From contig JAAKEZ010000011.1 in the NCBI GenBank assembly GCA_018475625.1, positions 1-64,000 on the forward strand: DNA of 64,000 nucleotides, written 5' to 3'. A program made the position numbers and the translations under genes. This document shows positions 16,750 to 24,869 of this stretch, piece by piece. Position 1 is the stretch's first letter, and each line of letters begins with the position of its first letter. Source of the stretch: Candidatus Bathyarchaeota archaeon A05DMB-2 (lineage in GTDB: Archaea; Thermoproteota; Bathyarchaeia; Bathyarchaeales; Bathycorpusculaceae). A model generated the notes under the pieces. It did not search any database. It worked only from the letters and a program-made list of their open reading frames with translations, and had not been told where the DNA came from.

Positions 16750-16878
16750 TATTGGTGCAGAATCCTGCCAAAACCATGTTGAAACCAAGTCCGTTATTTT
16801 ACGGTTCCTTTAAGGGTGTATAGACACAAAAAAGTGCACATCAGTTTCGCGTTATATAGAGGGGAAACCAAAAAAAAG

Positions 16879-17850
16879 TTATACAACTAGGTCTGCCAAG
16901 TCTACACTATGCTCATAAATTTGCCTTAGAAAGGATGTTGCTGCCAAGATTTGCGGCATCGCTTCAACTTGTTGCTCCTTCGCAACCTTCTCGATGTTCA
17001 AGAATATGGGTTCAATCTTCTCGCTCATTTTCCGGACGTTTTCAGCCAAAGATATGTCCTTGTTAACGAAGGCTTTCAGTGCTTGCTCTTGAGCCTCGTA
17101 GCATACAGCTTGCAAACTATCTAGCAGTCGCTGCAGTTCTTCAGAAGGCTTGACTCCGTTGAGCTCAACGGTCTTGGTAGCTACCTGCACGCAAGCGTCT
17201 CCGATAGCTTCAATCAAACTCGCAGCCAAACGGTAGTCTACACACTCTATTGCCGTTAACCCTAACTTGTCGCTTAAGCGAGAATTCTGAATAATCGTAC
17301 GCAGAATACGAACCAGCAAGAAATAGAGCCTGTTGCTCTCGTCATCTCGAGCTATAACGCTCTTAGCCAACTGCACGTCGCCATTGATAAGCGAGTTCAC
17401 TGCGTCACGGTTCATTCCGCAAACTATAGTGTAATTTCGCCGCAAAATCTTCTCCGGTGGAAAACCAGAAGGCTCTAGCAACGATTGCAAAACTATCTGA
17501 TTGTAGCTCTCCTCGACAATCTCCAACCCTATCAAGGAGCCAACAGCATCTTTAACAAGGTTCCTAACCTCAAAATCGATGCGGTCCTTTGCCTCGATGC
17601 GAATCACGTCAAAGCCTAGAAGATAACGTCCTATAATCTCACGCCGCAGGTACGGGCCAGTGTTCAAAGTCACAGCTTTAGGCTGCTGCTCAGCGTTATA
17701 TTTTGGGTCAACGAAAAGCTTGCCATCGGTAGTTTCATCAAGAGCCACCAAACTACCTTTCTTTAAACCGTGAAGCTCAGCCCAAGACCTGGGCAAACAA
17801 ACAAAAAAAGTGCCTGTGCGTGTGCGCTGCACCTTTCGCAAATCGCCCAT
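16879..17850 (-). CDS. PhoU-like regulator with N-terminal AbrB domain
   Basis: A 323-aa protein of the archaeal AbrB-PhoU architecture. Residues 4-50 (VQRTRTGTFFVCLPRSWAELHGLKKGSLVAL) form an AbrB/SpoVT DNA-binding fold, and two helical PhoU repeats occupy about 115-320. Such proteins are annotated as phosphate-uptake or metal-responsive regulators; no phosphate transporter is in this window, so the regulated process is unknown. A TATA-like box at 17911-17920 and TGAGGTAG before the ATG support this start. Confidence 0.8.
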   Translation of the reverse strand: MGDLRKVQRTRTGTFFVCLPRSWAELHGLKKGSLVALDETTDGKLFVDPKYNAEQQPKAVTLNTGPYLRREIIGRYLLGFDVIRIEAKDRIDFEVRNLVKDAVGSLIGLEIVEESYNQIVLQSLLEPSGFPPEKILRRNYTIVCGMNRDAVNSLINGDVQLAKSVIARDDESNRLYFLLVRILRTIIQNSRLSDKLGLTAIECVDYRLAASLIEAIGDACVQVATKTVELNGVKPSEELQRLLDSLQAVCYEAQEQALKAFVNKDISLAENVRKMSEKIEPIFLNIEKVAKEQQVEAMPQILAATSFLRQIYEHSVDLADLVV

Positions 17851-18171
17851 TACACTACCTCAGTCAATTCAACCTATAGGCTTGAACTAACATATCTAAA
17901 TTTCAAAACAGCTATATAAACCTGAATGCAGATGATGGAATTTAAAGGTAAGTGTATAATCAATAGGATTTTTTCGAGTTGAGAAAAAATGCTGATGCGA
18001 TGAAAAGCACAGTCTCTAGAGGCTCAGTCAAAATTGAATAAACTAATAGAGGAGAACACACACAGAACCAGCCACCGACACCTGGTTGCTGTATGGTAGT
18101 TACCAGCCGCAAGAATAAAAAGAGAGCAAGTAACTTAAACCAAAAAGAAGAGCACAGGAACGCTTTGAAGC
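17851..18171. other. Intergenic promoter region between phoU-like gene and polB
   Basis: Contains the leftward TATA box TTTATATAGC (17911-17920) and the upstream region of the PolD small subunit. A patch GCGATGAAAAG at about 17999 looks a little like a C box, but no properly spaced D box follows. No coding frame seen. Confidence 0.5.
17911..17920 (-). promoter_or_regulatory. TATA box for the phoU-like gene
   Basis: Minus-strand TTTATATAGC, 60 bp upstream of the start codon. A transcription start near 17886 would give a leader of about 35 nt containing TGAGGTAG as ribosome-binding site. Confidence 0.5.
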
Positions 18172-19734
18172 ATGGGTGAACAAGAAAGACTACAGAAAGC
18201 CGTTGAAACGACGATCGCAGCAGGATACCAACTAAACAGAGAAGCATTTGAACTCTTACGCACAGCTGCAGCTACCAGCGACCCAACCGCGATAATAAAC
18301 AATGCGCTGCAAAGGATAGAAGAGCTGGACGAAAAACCAGTATTCATAGACAGAAGCTTCCTAGAAACGCTCCTAACACAGACAGAAGCCGCCAAAGAAG
18401 CCCAAGTTCAGACTCAACTTCAAGAGGAAGAAACAGAAGAAAACCCAGAAACGTACGTGACCGAAGGCGGAAGCCCCTTTCACCCTTACGCAAAGGATGT
18501 AGAAGCGAAAATCAACGTACTAGAGGACCCTACAGGAAAACTTAGCTCCAACGGAACCATCGAGGAGTACCTCCAATATTTTCAAGACAGGTTTAAACGA
18601 ATTGAACGCCTCCTAAGACAAAGAATCGACGTTAGAGCCGCAACCCCTATAACAGAAGCGCTGAAATCGGCAGCCAAAACAAAACTGAAGATAATCGGTA
18701 TGGTCGCTGAAAAACGCGAAGCTAAAAAGCAAATGATGTTGACAATTGAGGATTTACAGGCAAGCGCCAACATCCTGATATCTCACAATGCACCAGAAGA
18801 ACTTCACAGAAAAGCACGCAATCTTATCCCCGATCAAGTTGTATGCGTAGCAGTTGTGAAAACAAGAAGTAACCTATTCTTAGCTGAGGACATCATTTTC
18901 CCAGAAGTAGGACAAAAACCCCAACGCAGAGCCACAGAACCTGTTTACGCTGTGCTAACCTCAGACATCCATGTGGGAAGCACAAAATTCAACAGAGACT
19001 CCTTCAACCGCTTCATCCTATGGCTTAACGGCAAATACGGAAACGAACAAATGAAAAAGATAGCAGGGCACGTGAAATACGTGCTAATCGCCGGCGACAT
19101 CGTTGACGGAGTGGGAGTTTACCCCAACCAGATAAATGAACTCGTAATAAAAGATGCACACAAACAGTACAAACTTGCCTCAAAACTAATCGAGCAAATA
19201 CCAGACTACATCGAAGTCGTAGTCTCTCCTGGAAACCATGACGCTTCAAGAAACGCGCTGCCTCAACCAGCAATCTCAGAGGATTTTCTGGGAACGCTCA
19301 AAGAGAAAAGAAAGATACGTTCCCTTGGAAACCCCTGTCTGGTTAGTCTACATAACGTAGAAGTCTTGATGTACCACGGGCGCAGTCTTGACGATGTTAT
19401 AGGCTCAGTTCCAGGGTTAACTCATGAGCACCCTGAAAAAGCAATGAAACTTCTGCTGCAGAGCCGCCATTTAGCGCCCTTGTACGGAGGAAAAACGATG
19501 CTGTCTCCCGAAAGCCGAGATTTCTTAGTTATGGATCGCGTCCCAGACATTTTCCACTCAGGGCATGTGCATGTAGTAGGCTGCTGCAATTACAGAGGAG
19601 TTTTAGTCGTTAATTCAGGCGGTTGGCAAGAACAAACAGAGTACATGGAAAAGCTGGGGTTAATGCCAACGCCGGGAAAAGTGCCAGTTGTGAACTTGCA
19701 AACGCTGGAAACGACGATTCTGTCATTCCTCTAG
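18172..19734 (+). CDS. polB: DNA polymerase D small subunit (DP1)
   Basis: The 520-aa exonuclease subunit of the archaeal D-family replicative polymerase. The N-terminal 90 residues are helical and a variable acidic linker follows (about 80-105). An OB-like region is at about 160-245. The calcineurin-like phosphoesterase domain begins near 262 with SDIHVGSTKF, then GDIVDGVGVYP (about 307), SPGNHDASRNALPQP (about 352) and HSGHVHVVG (about 464), the metal-binding residues of a 3'-5' exonuclease. It acts with the large subunit at 29850-33263. It is convergent with orc1/cdc6. PolD is absent from classical Crenarchaeota, which helps place the organism. Confidence 0.93.
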   Translation: MGEQERLQKAVETTIAAGYQLNREAFELLRTAAATSDPTAIINNALQRIEELDEKPVFIDRSFLETLLTQTEAAKEAQVQTQLQEEETEENPETYVTEGGSPFHPYAKDVEAKINVLEDPTGKLSSNGTIEEYLQYFQDRFKRIERLLRQRIDVRAATPITEALKSAAKTKLKIIGMVAEKREAKKQMMLTIEDLQASANILISHNAPEELHRKARNLIPDQVVCVAVVKTRSNLFLAEDIIFPEVGQKPQRRATEPVYAVLTSDIHVGSTKFNRDSFNRFILWLNGKYGNEQMKKIAGHVKYVLIAGDIVDGVGVYPNQINELVIKDAHKQYKLASKLIEQIPDYIEVVVSPGNHDASRNALPQPAISEDFLGTLKEKRKIRSLGNPCLVSLHNVEVLMYHGRSLDDVIGSVPGLTHEHPEKAMKLLLQSRHLAPLYGGKTMLSPESRDFLVMDRVPDIFHSGHVHVVGCCNYRGVLVVNSGGWQEQTEYMEKLGLMPTPGKVPVVNLQTLETTILSFL

Positions 19735-19791
19735 AAACTTCAAAATAATCGAAGCTTTCAGAATTGTATGCGGCCACTTTTTTAAGAATGA

Positions 19792-20997
19792 TTACGTCTT
19801 ATCAAAAAGATGCCCCAGCCTTACATCACTACCGAAGACTTCTTTGACCAGAGTACGAGAGATCTCCAGCCTGATCTTTTTTGTGCGACCATAACGCCCC
19901 ATACTCACAACCTTCGCGTTTAAGAGCCCCATCGCATCAAGTTCATTAATCAAGGTGCCTAAACGCCTCTGTGTGAGAAGCCCGGCGCCTAATTCATCGC
20001 AAAGTTTGTTGTAAACATCATATATTTCGCCGGTCGTGGCACTTGACTTGCCTAAGTGGTAAACGCTAAAAAGCACCAACTTGGAATGGAGAGTTAGATT
20101 CTTTAGCGCTTCCATCACCCGGTCATGCTCGATGTGTTTTTCAGCATCCTTGACGTGCTCTTCCGTAACCAATTTAGCACCCTGACGTTCCGCGATTTCA
20201 CCTGCAACTCGCAACAAATCTAAAGCTCGCCTCGCATCTCCATGCTCTGCTGCAGCCAAAGCAGAACAAAGACTCAAAGCTGCATCAGACAAAGACCCCT
20301 CATAAAAAGAAATCTTTGAACGCTCAAAGAGAATGTTCCTCAACTCACCCGCATCATACGGTCTAAAAACCAGTTCTTCCTCGCTTAACGAACTGAAAAC
20401 GCGTGGGTCAAGATACTCTTTCAATCGCAAATCATTGGAAATGCCGATTATTGAAACTTTGCTCTTGGAAAGAGTTTCGTTTATCCGTGTCAACTCGTAT
20501 AAGAGGCCATCGCCACGGTCTTTAATCAAAGCATCCACTTCGTCTAAAACCACAATGAAAATTGTCCGTGTAGAATCAAGACTATTGCGGAATCTATCGA
20601 ACACTTCGCCAACGGACAATCCAGTGAAAGGTATAGCTGCTCCCAAGCTTTGGCTTAGGCTCGCGAACACACGATACTCTGATCCTGTCATGCGGCAGTT
20701 CACATAACAAAACTTGACTGGTGAACCGTATTCTTTTGCTTTAAACTCCAAGTGACTTAGAACATACTTGGTTACGGCGGTCTTACCGGTTCCAGTTTTG
20801 CCATAGATAAAAATGTTTGAGCATCGTGCGTCTTTTAAAACTGGTGCGACAGTTTCGCCAAGAAGTTTTATCTGCTCCTCTCTGTGAGGCAATTTTTCAG
20901 GAAGGTAATCATGCCTTAAGGCTTCTCGATCCTTGAACAGTTTAGTACCATTGACAAACTTATCGAATACCCCATCGAGTATGCTTGAGTCCCCCAT
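19792..20997 (-). CDS. cdc6: Orc1/Cdc6 replication initiator
   Basis: A 401-aa AAA+ origin-binding and helicase-loading protein. Walker A is GKTGTGKTAV near 64-73, Walker B VVLDEVDAL near 149, sensor-1 region SIIGISNDLRLKEYLDPRV near 185-203, and HGDARRALDLLRVAGEIAE near 253 (lid/sensor-2). The C-terminal winged helix (about 305-395) includes SATTGEIYDVYNKL and TQRRLGTLINELDAMGLL. The gene faces away from the adjacent origin region, the usual arrangement for an archaeal initiator beside its own origin. Confidence 0.93.
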   Translation of the reverse strand: MGDSSILDGVFDKFVNGTKLFKDREALRHDYLPEKLPHREEQIKLLGETVAPVLKDARCSNIFIYGKTGTGKTAVTKYVLSHLEFKAKEYGSPVKFCYVNCRMTGSEYRVFASLSQSLGAAIPFTGLSVGEVFDRFRNSLDSTRTIFIVVLDEVDALIKDRGDGLLYELTRINETLSKSKVSIIGISNDLRLKEYLDPRVFSSLSEEELVFRPYDAGELRNILFERSKISFYEGSLSDAALSLCSALAAAEHGDARRALDLLRVAGEIAERQGAKLVTEEHVKDAEKHIEHDRVMEALKNLTLHSKLVLFSVYHLGKSSATTGEIYDVYNKLCDELGAGLLTQRRLGTLINELDAMGLLNAKVVSMGRYGRTKKIRLEISRTLVKEVFGSDVRLGHLFDKT

Positions 20998-21148
20998 TTT
21001 ATTTCATTCTCCTATTTTCAGAGGTACCACCTTTATTTCTCGTGGAGCAAATAAAGAACATAGTACAAAAAACTAGTTCCGAAGCATCATAATCCTACAA
21101 ACCATCGGTAACTTCTTGTTAAAAATTGAAAAGTGAGGGGTTGGCACT

Positions 21149-21173
21149 CACCCCAAAGTTTCTACTGGAAATA
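21149..21173 (-). repeat. ORB-like origin recognition box 1
   Basis: On the minus strand it reads TTTCCAGTAGAAAC, then TTTGGGGTG, closely matching the archaeal ORB core and its downstream G-string. It lies about 150 bp from the cdc6 start codon. Confidence 0.75.
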
Positions 21174-21330
21174 TATTCTAATCCAGAAACGTATTTTGAT
21201 TTCCTTTTATAGGAAATATACTCTGAATGGTAAACCACGATCCCAATATAATAATTGTTACATTAAAGAAATTAGATAATTGCTGAACAGAATTTTTGAT
21301 GCACAAACACTGCAAATAGGCTTTTCTAAT

Positions 21331-21354
21331 CTCGATAGGAAATAGAGGGGTGCC
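21331..21354 (+). repeat. ORB-like origin recognition box 2
   Basis: CTCGATAGGAAATA followed by GAGGGGTGCC. The dyad core is weaker than in boxes 1 and 3, but the G-string and trailing GCC agree with box 3. Confidence 0.6.
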
Positions 21355-21570
21355 AGTGCTCCTTTGCCACTTTACGTTTTTTAGTATCTACTTTAATGAT
21401 TTCCAAGGCTGCACTGCATTTGCAATAGTAATCAATACCTGTTTTTCTCTACATTTCACCTTTCTTCTTTCACAAACATGTGAATTCGTTGTGAATTTAC
21501 ATAAAAATTTACGCTTTGCTGTTACTGTTTCCTAAAATTTACTTTCTTCTTGTTCCTTTTATGTGAAAGA

Positions 21571-21597
21571 GGCACCCCTACGCTTCTACTGGAGAAA
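21571..21597 (-). repeat. ORB-like origin recognition box 3
   Basis: The minus strand reads TTCTCCAGTAGAAG then CGTAGGGGTGCC. It matches box 1 in the CCAGTAGAA core and box 2 in the GGGGTGCC end. Confidence 0.75.
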
Positions 21598-21780
21598 ATA
21601 AACAGAGCAATGCTTACAACTAATTATCTAATCCAAATTCCTGTGAAACGTGTCACCGCGAAATAATGGAAAATTTAGACGCTTTTGCCTTTAATTCTAT
21701 AATTTTAGCTTTTTACAAATACTATTTTCACCATAACAGCTATAAGTTGTGAAGTGTAAAGCTTGTGAACATAACCTTAG

Positions 21781-22224
21781 GTGCGCACCGTAATGCCTGC
21801 TCGAAAAATGCGCGTAGAGCTCTTCGATAGTGAAGGCAATCGCTACACTATTGCGTTCGAGGGGCAAATAACCAGAGACAAGGCACTACATTTACTGGAC
21901 CTTGTGGAATTGTTAGGTGGCACGCCGGCTGAGGGAGCAAATTCAGGCGCCACCACTACGGTTAAGAGCAATAGTTTTTCAAAGTTCGAAAAAGTTAATT
22001 TGCTTATTCAGAAAAACTTTCCGCTGATTTGGTTCTCCTCTAAAGATATTCAATCCGTCTATGAGCAGGAGTTTAAGGAACCCATCAGCCTAAGCACTGT
22101 TTCCACATATCTTGCCAGAATGACTTCTAGAGGTTTGCTTCTGAGAAGTGGCGGAGCCAACAATTTGAAGTACAAGGTCATATCTAATGTTCCTCAAGCA
22201 GCAATGAGGCAGCGCTTGCGGTAG
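21781..22224 (+). CDS. Origin-adjacent winged-helix protein, unknown function
   Basis: 147 residues (GTG 21781; ATG 21793 is equally likely). The N-terminal half is a beta-rich module (MRVELFDSEGNRYTIAFEGQITRDKALHLLDLVELL). The C-terminal half is a winged helix (NLLIQKNFPLIWFSSKDIQSVYEQEF, then LSTVSTYLARMTSRGLL). It sits between the ORB boxes and nurA-herA, transcribed away from the origin. A role in replication or in regulating the nurA-herA pair is an inference; no named family was recognised. Confidence 0.75.
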   Translation: MRTVMPARKMRVELFDSEGNRYTIAFEGQITRDKALHLLDLVELLGGTPAEGANSGATTTVKSNSFSKFEKVNLLIQKNFPLIWFSSKDIQSVYEQEFKEPISLSTVSTYLARMTSRGLLLRSGGANNLKYKVISNVPQAAMRQRLR

Positions 22225-22333
22225 TACCTATACTGGCATCTCTGGTTGACCCAATCTATCTTTTTGAGTGAAAAGCATAAAACCTTCTGAAGCGTTTAAA
22301 GAATACCATTCTATGTTACCCTGAGGTCTGCTA

Positions 22334-23350
22334 ATGAGCACCATTCAGCTAGATTACGCAGATATGGAAATGAAACTAAAATGCTACGTTGATAGAGGCA
22401 GAGTTGCTGGCGGAGTTGAAGTTAAAACGGAACCCTTAATTGCTGTCAAGCCTGATGTGTCGCTGATCAAACCCCTGAAAAGGATAAGCTTTCACGAAGG
22501 AGGTTTCATAGCTGTCGATTGCTCAACACGCGCTCTAAAAAGAGCCAACAATTGGGGAATCTACTTAATGCGCGCCTCATGCGCTACGGTTAAAGGGCGT
22601 TCGGTCGACTGGAATTATTCCGAGAGAATATGCACTGTCATTGGAGATGCCCATGTACGTAGGAGCTATCTACAGGATTTTCGAATTGAACTCGAAAGCC
22701 AGGTGGCGCTGAGAACGCTCAACGAAGCGCTTTCTGGCTCTTACCACGTACATAGCGATGTACGTAGTATGTACCTCCTTTTAGATGGAGGCGGGTACTT
22801 CGGTGGAGAAAGGAAGTTCCGTGTGTCTCTTTATGAGGAATGCGAGAAAAATGGAATAAGGCTTTTGGCAATTAGCAAAAACTCCCCGTCTTTACATGAT
22901 GAAAAAGGAAGGGATCTAGTGGCTACTACGTACATGATGGCTCCTTACGATATCTGGGTTTATTATCCTGTGAAGAAAGCAGACAAGGACAAAAGCCTCT
23001 ATGGCGACATAGCAATCGTGAAGTTATGCGCTGAGAGTTCACACGTTTTTCGTTGCGACATAATGGATTACCTTACTCAACAAGACATCAGCGAGATGCT
23101 CTCGCCCTTAACTAGCGTGTCCGAAGACCCCAGATGTATCGGTTACCCCATAAGCCTTTACCTAGCCCATGAATTTTCTGCACCATCCGACTCGATGCTG
23201 CTCTCTTATCACGATCAGATCGAGGAGCAGTTGGATGCAGCTGGGCTTCTGGATGCTTTGAAAAACGAGGAGCGTTCATGCAGTTTCGCGGATGAAATTC
23301 ATGGGGTAAAACACGCTTTTGAATGGGAGTGGTGGAATGACCAATACTAA
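22334..23350 (+). CDS. nurA: NurA-like 5'-3' nuclease
   Basis: A 338-aa NurA-domain nuclease that resects DNA ends with HerA in archaeal recombination repair. The RNase H-like fold begins with FIAVDCSTRALKRANNWGIY (about 57-76), supplying the first Asp, and continues with YLLLDGGGYFGG (about 146) and an ISKNSPSLHDEKGRDLV segment (about 182). The C-terminus contains HDQIEEQLDAAGLLDAL. It overlaps herA by 14 bp, the usual operon. The gene contains two exact and one 10-base copy of the dispersed 12-bp motif, one forming an 8-bp inverted repeat. Confidence 0.85.
   Translation: MSTIQLDYADMEMKLKCYVDRGRVAGGVEVKTEPLIAVKPDVSLIKPLKRISFHEGGFIAVDCSTRALKRANNWGIYLMRASCATVKGRSVDWNYSERICTVIGDAHVRRSYLQDFRIELESQVALRTLNEALSGSYHVHSDVRSMYLLLDGGGYFGGERKFRVSLYEECEKNGIRLLAISKNSPSLHDEKGRDLVATTYMMAPYDIWVYYPVKKADKDKSLYGDIAIVKLCAESSHVFRCDIMDYLTQQDISEMLSPLTSVSEDPRCIGYPISLYLAHEFSAPSDSMLLSYHDQIEEQLDAAGLLDALKNEERSCSFADEIHGVKHAFEWEWWNDQY
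22653..22662 (+). repeat. Partial (10/12) copy of the 12-bp motif in nurA
   Basis: ATGTACGTAG followed by GA instead of TA. Counted as a degenerate neighbour of the exact copies at 22758 and 22924. Confidence 0.5.
22746..22769 (+). repeat. 12-bp motif copy 5 within a perfect inverted repeat
   Basis: ACGTACAT-AGCG-ATGTACGT is a perfect 8-bp inverted repeat (22746-22765). Its right arm is the beginning of an exact ATGTACGTAGTA (22758-22769), read as D-V-R-S in nurA. Confidence 0.75.
22924..22935 (-). repeat. 12-bp motif ATGTACGTAGTA, copy 6 (inside nurA)
   Basis: Exact TACTACGTACAT on the plus strand, read as T-T-Y-M in a different codon phase from copy 5. Confidence 0.75.
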
Positions 23351-24869
23351 CTCAATAGGTTTTGTTTGTGGGGCAAAAGGAGATTCAGTATCTTTCTTAG
23401 CCAACAAGGATGTTAGCCTGTCTTTCGGGCAGATAGTACGCATAGATTCGGCTGAGAGAAACTTTTACGCGCGAGTCGTCAATTCTGAAAGCAGTTCAAC
23501 ACTTGAAACCATAGAACAACTGCGCGAGGCTGAGGGCAAAGAAGCTTTTGGACCATACTCTTCTTTTCGTAGCGTGAATGCTGTTTTGTTCTTAGAAAAG
23601 AAGGCTGGTAAGCTACGTTCTCCCACCTTCAATCCAAATTACAGGGACAAGGTTTACGCGGCAAGCGAGGAAGACTGCTCTATACTAAAGCTTTCTGGAG
23701 AACTAGAAGTAGGGCGATTGCGCTCAGAAGACCAGCTTCTAGGCACAGTGGGCATAAACATTGATGCTATACCGCGAATGATGGGTATGTTCGGGATGAC
23801 TGGCTCGGGAAAAACGAACACGGAGCTGATTTTGAACGCGCAAATAATTGACAACAGCCCTCGAACGGTAGCTCTCATTTATGATTTCGCCGGGCAGCTT
23901 TTGGAGGGAAAGGAAATCAAACCTCAACGCGGCTTGAAGGACCATCCTCTTTTTCACAGTCGCGTTCAATACTACTCGGCGAAAGATGGGAAAATGGCTG
24001 TCGGTCTCAGGACTTTAACTCCCGCAAAACTGGACACTCTTTTCCCCGACATTCAGCCCCCTCAGAAGAGACTCGCATGGGCCTTGTACCGACAATTTGG
24101 AGCAGACTGGATTGAACGAACGCGAGACACCTACAGAGCTGAAGGCACAGTCGGCGTCCGTGCACAGAAAGTGGTTGTCGAGGCTCTTCTGCAAAAGCTC
24201 TCTTCTCTACCGCATGACCTTTTTCCTGCTTCGAACTACACTTTCGTTGAGAGCGCCCTGCAGAACGTATGTAACGGCGTAACCTGTTTGATTGACATTT
24301 CGGGCCTTCGTTCCGAAGACCAGAACCGCATCGTTTGTTTATCTGCATCCGCAATCGCAGAGCACTACAAGCGCATGTGGGAGGAAAACTATGAGGAATG
24401 GCAAAAGCTTCCCACTTTGCTTATCACCCTTGAAGAGGCTCACGAGTTCCTTGACCCGAATAAGCCTAAGACAATATTTTCAGATATAGCGTTGACCTAC
24501 CGCAAGTACCGCGTTGGAATCAACGCCGTCACACCCCGACCTTCCAGGATTAATTTCGATGTTTTTGCTGAGTTGTGGACTAAGGTAATAATGAAAACGG
24601 AGTTGAAGAAAGACCGCGTATACTTGACTGAAAATACCCCATACATGGAGTACAGCGAGACAGAGATAAAGATGCTTGATGTAGGAGAAGCTTTGCTCAT
24701 ATCTGAGCCGAAGATAAAGTTCGCGGTTCCAATAAAGGTCACACATTACCCAGAGTACTTGGAAGCTCATGACAAGGTAGACTATGGTCTTCCTTCTTCT
24801 TCCAACCTTACCGAAATGGATGGGCGTATCAAAAGACTAAATGAGCAAGACAAAATTTCTCTGGAATAG
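23337..24869 (+). CDS. herA: HerA-like DNA translocase/helicase
   Basis: A 510-aa hexameric ATPase (HerA/FtsK superfamily) that pumps DNA for NurA in end resection. An N-terminal HAS-like barrel (1-95) is followed by Walker A GMFGMTGSGKTNTE near 150-163, Walker B PTLLITLEEAHEFLDP near 357, and the C-terminal arginine-finger region INAVTPRPSRINFDVFAELW near 395. ATG 23337 was chosen over TTG 23319 because GGGAGTGGTGG precedes it. It overlaps nurA by 14 bp. Its stop codon directly abuts the stop of the convergent gene at 24870. Confidence 0.88.
   Translation: MTNTNSIGFVCGAKGDSVSFLANKDVSLSFGQIVRIDSAERNFYARVVNSESSSTLETIEQLREAEGKEAFGPYSSFRSVNAVLFLEKKAGKLRSPTFNPNYRDKVYAASEEDCSILKLSGELEVGRLRSEDQLLGTVGINIDAIPRMMGMFGMTGSGKTNTELILNAQIIDNSPRTVALIYDFAGQLLEGKEIKPQRGLKDHPLFHSRVQYYSAKDGKMAVGLRTLTPAKLDTLFPDIQPPQKRLAWALYRQFGADWIERTRDTYRAEGTVGVRAQKVVVEALLQKLSSLPHDLFPASNYTFVESALQNVCNGVTCLIDISGLRSEDQNRIVCLSASAIAEHYKRMWEENYEEWQKLPTLLITLEEAHEFLDPNKPKTIFSDIALTYRKYRVGINAVTPRPSRINFDVFAELWTKVIMKTELKKDRVYLTENTPYMEYSETEIKMLDVGEALLISEPKIKFAVPIKVTHYPEYLEAHDKVDYGLPSSSNLTEMDGRIKRLNEQDKISLE

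Larger units (their letters stand above)
20998..21780. other. Replication origin (oriC) region
   Basis: A 783-bp intergenic stretch next to orc1/cdc6 with three ORB-like boxes in alternating orientation (21149, 21331, 21571). Two box cores read TCCAGTAGAA followed by a GGGGTG run, matching the archaeal ORB pattern TTCCAGTGGAAAC...GGGGT with one change. Very AT-rich segments between the boxes (about 21171-21310 and 21470-21570) are candidate unwinding zones. A weaker G-string half-box is at 21123-21145. Confidence 0.8.

Noticed and set aside
17990-18035. C-box-like GCGATGA upstream of polB
   Set aside because: No CTGA at guide spacing and no terminal stem.
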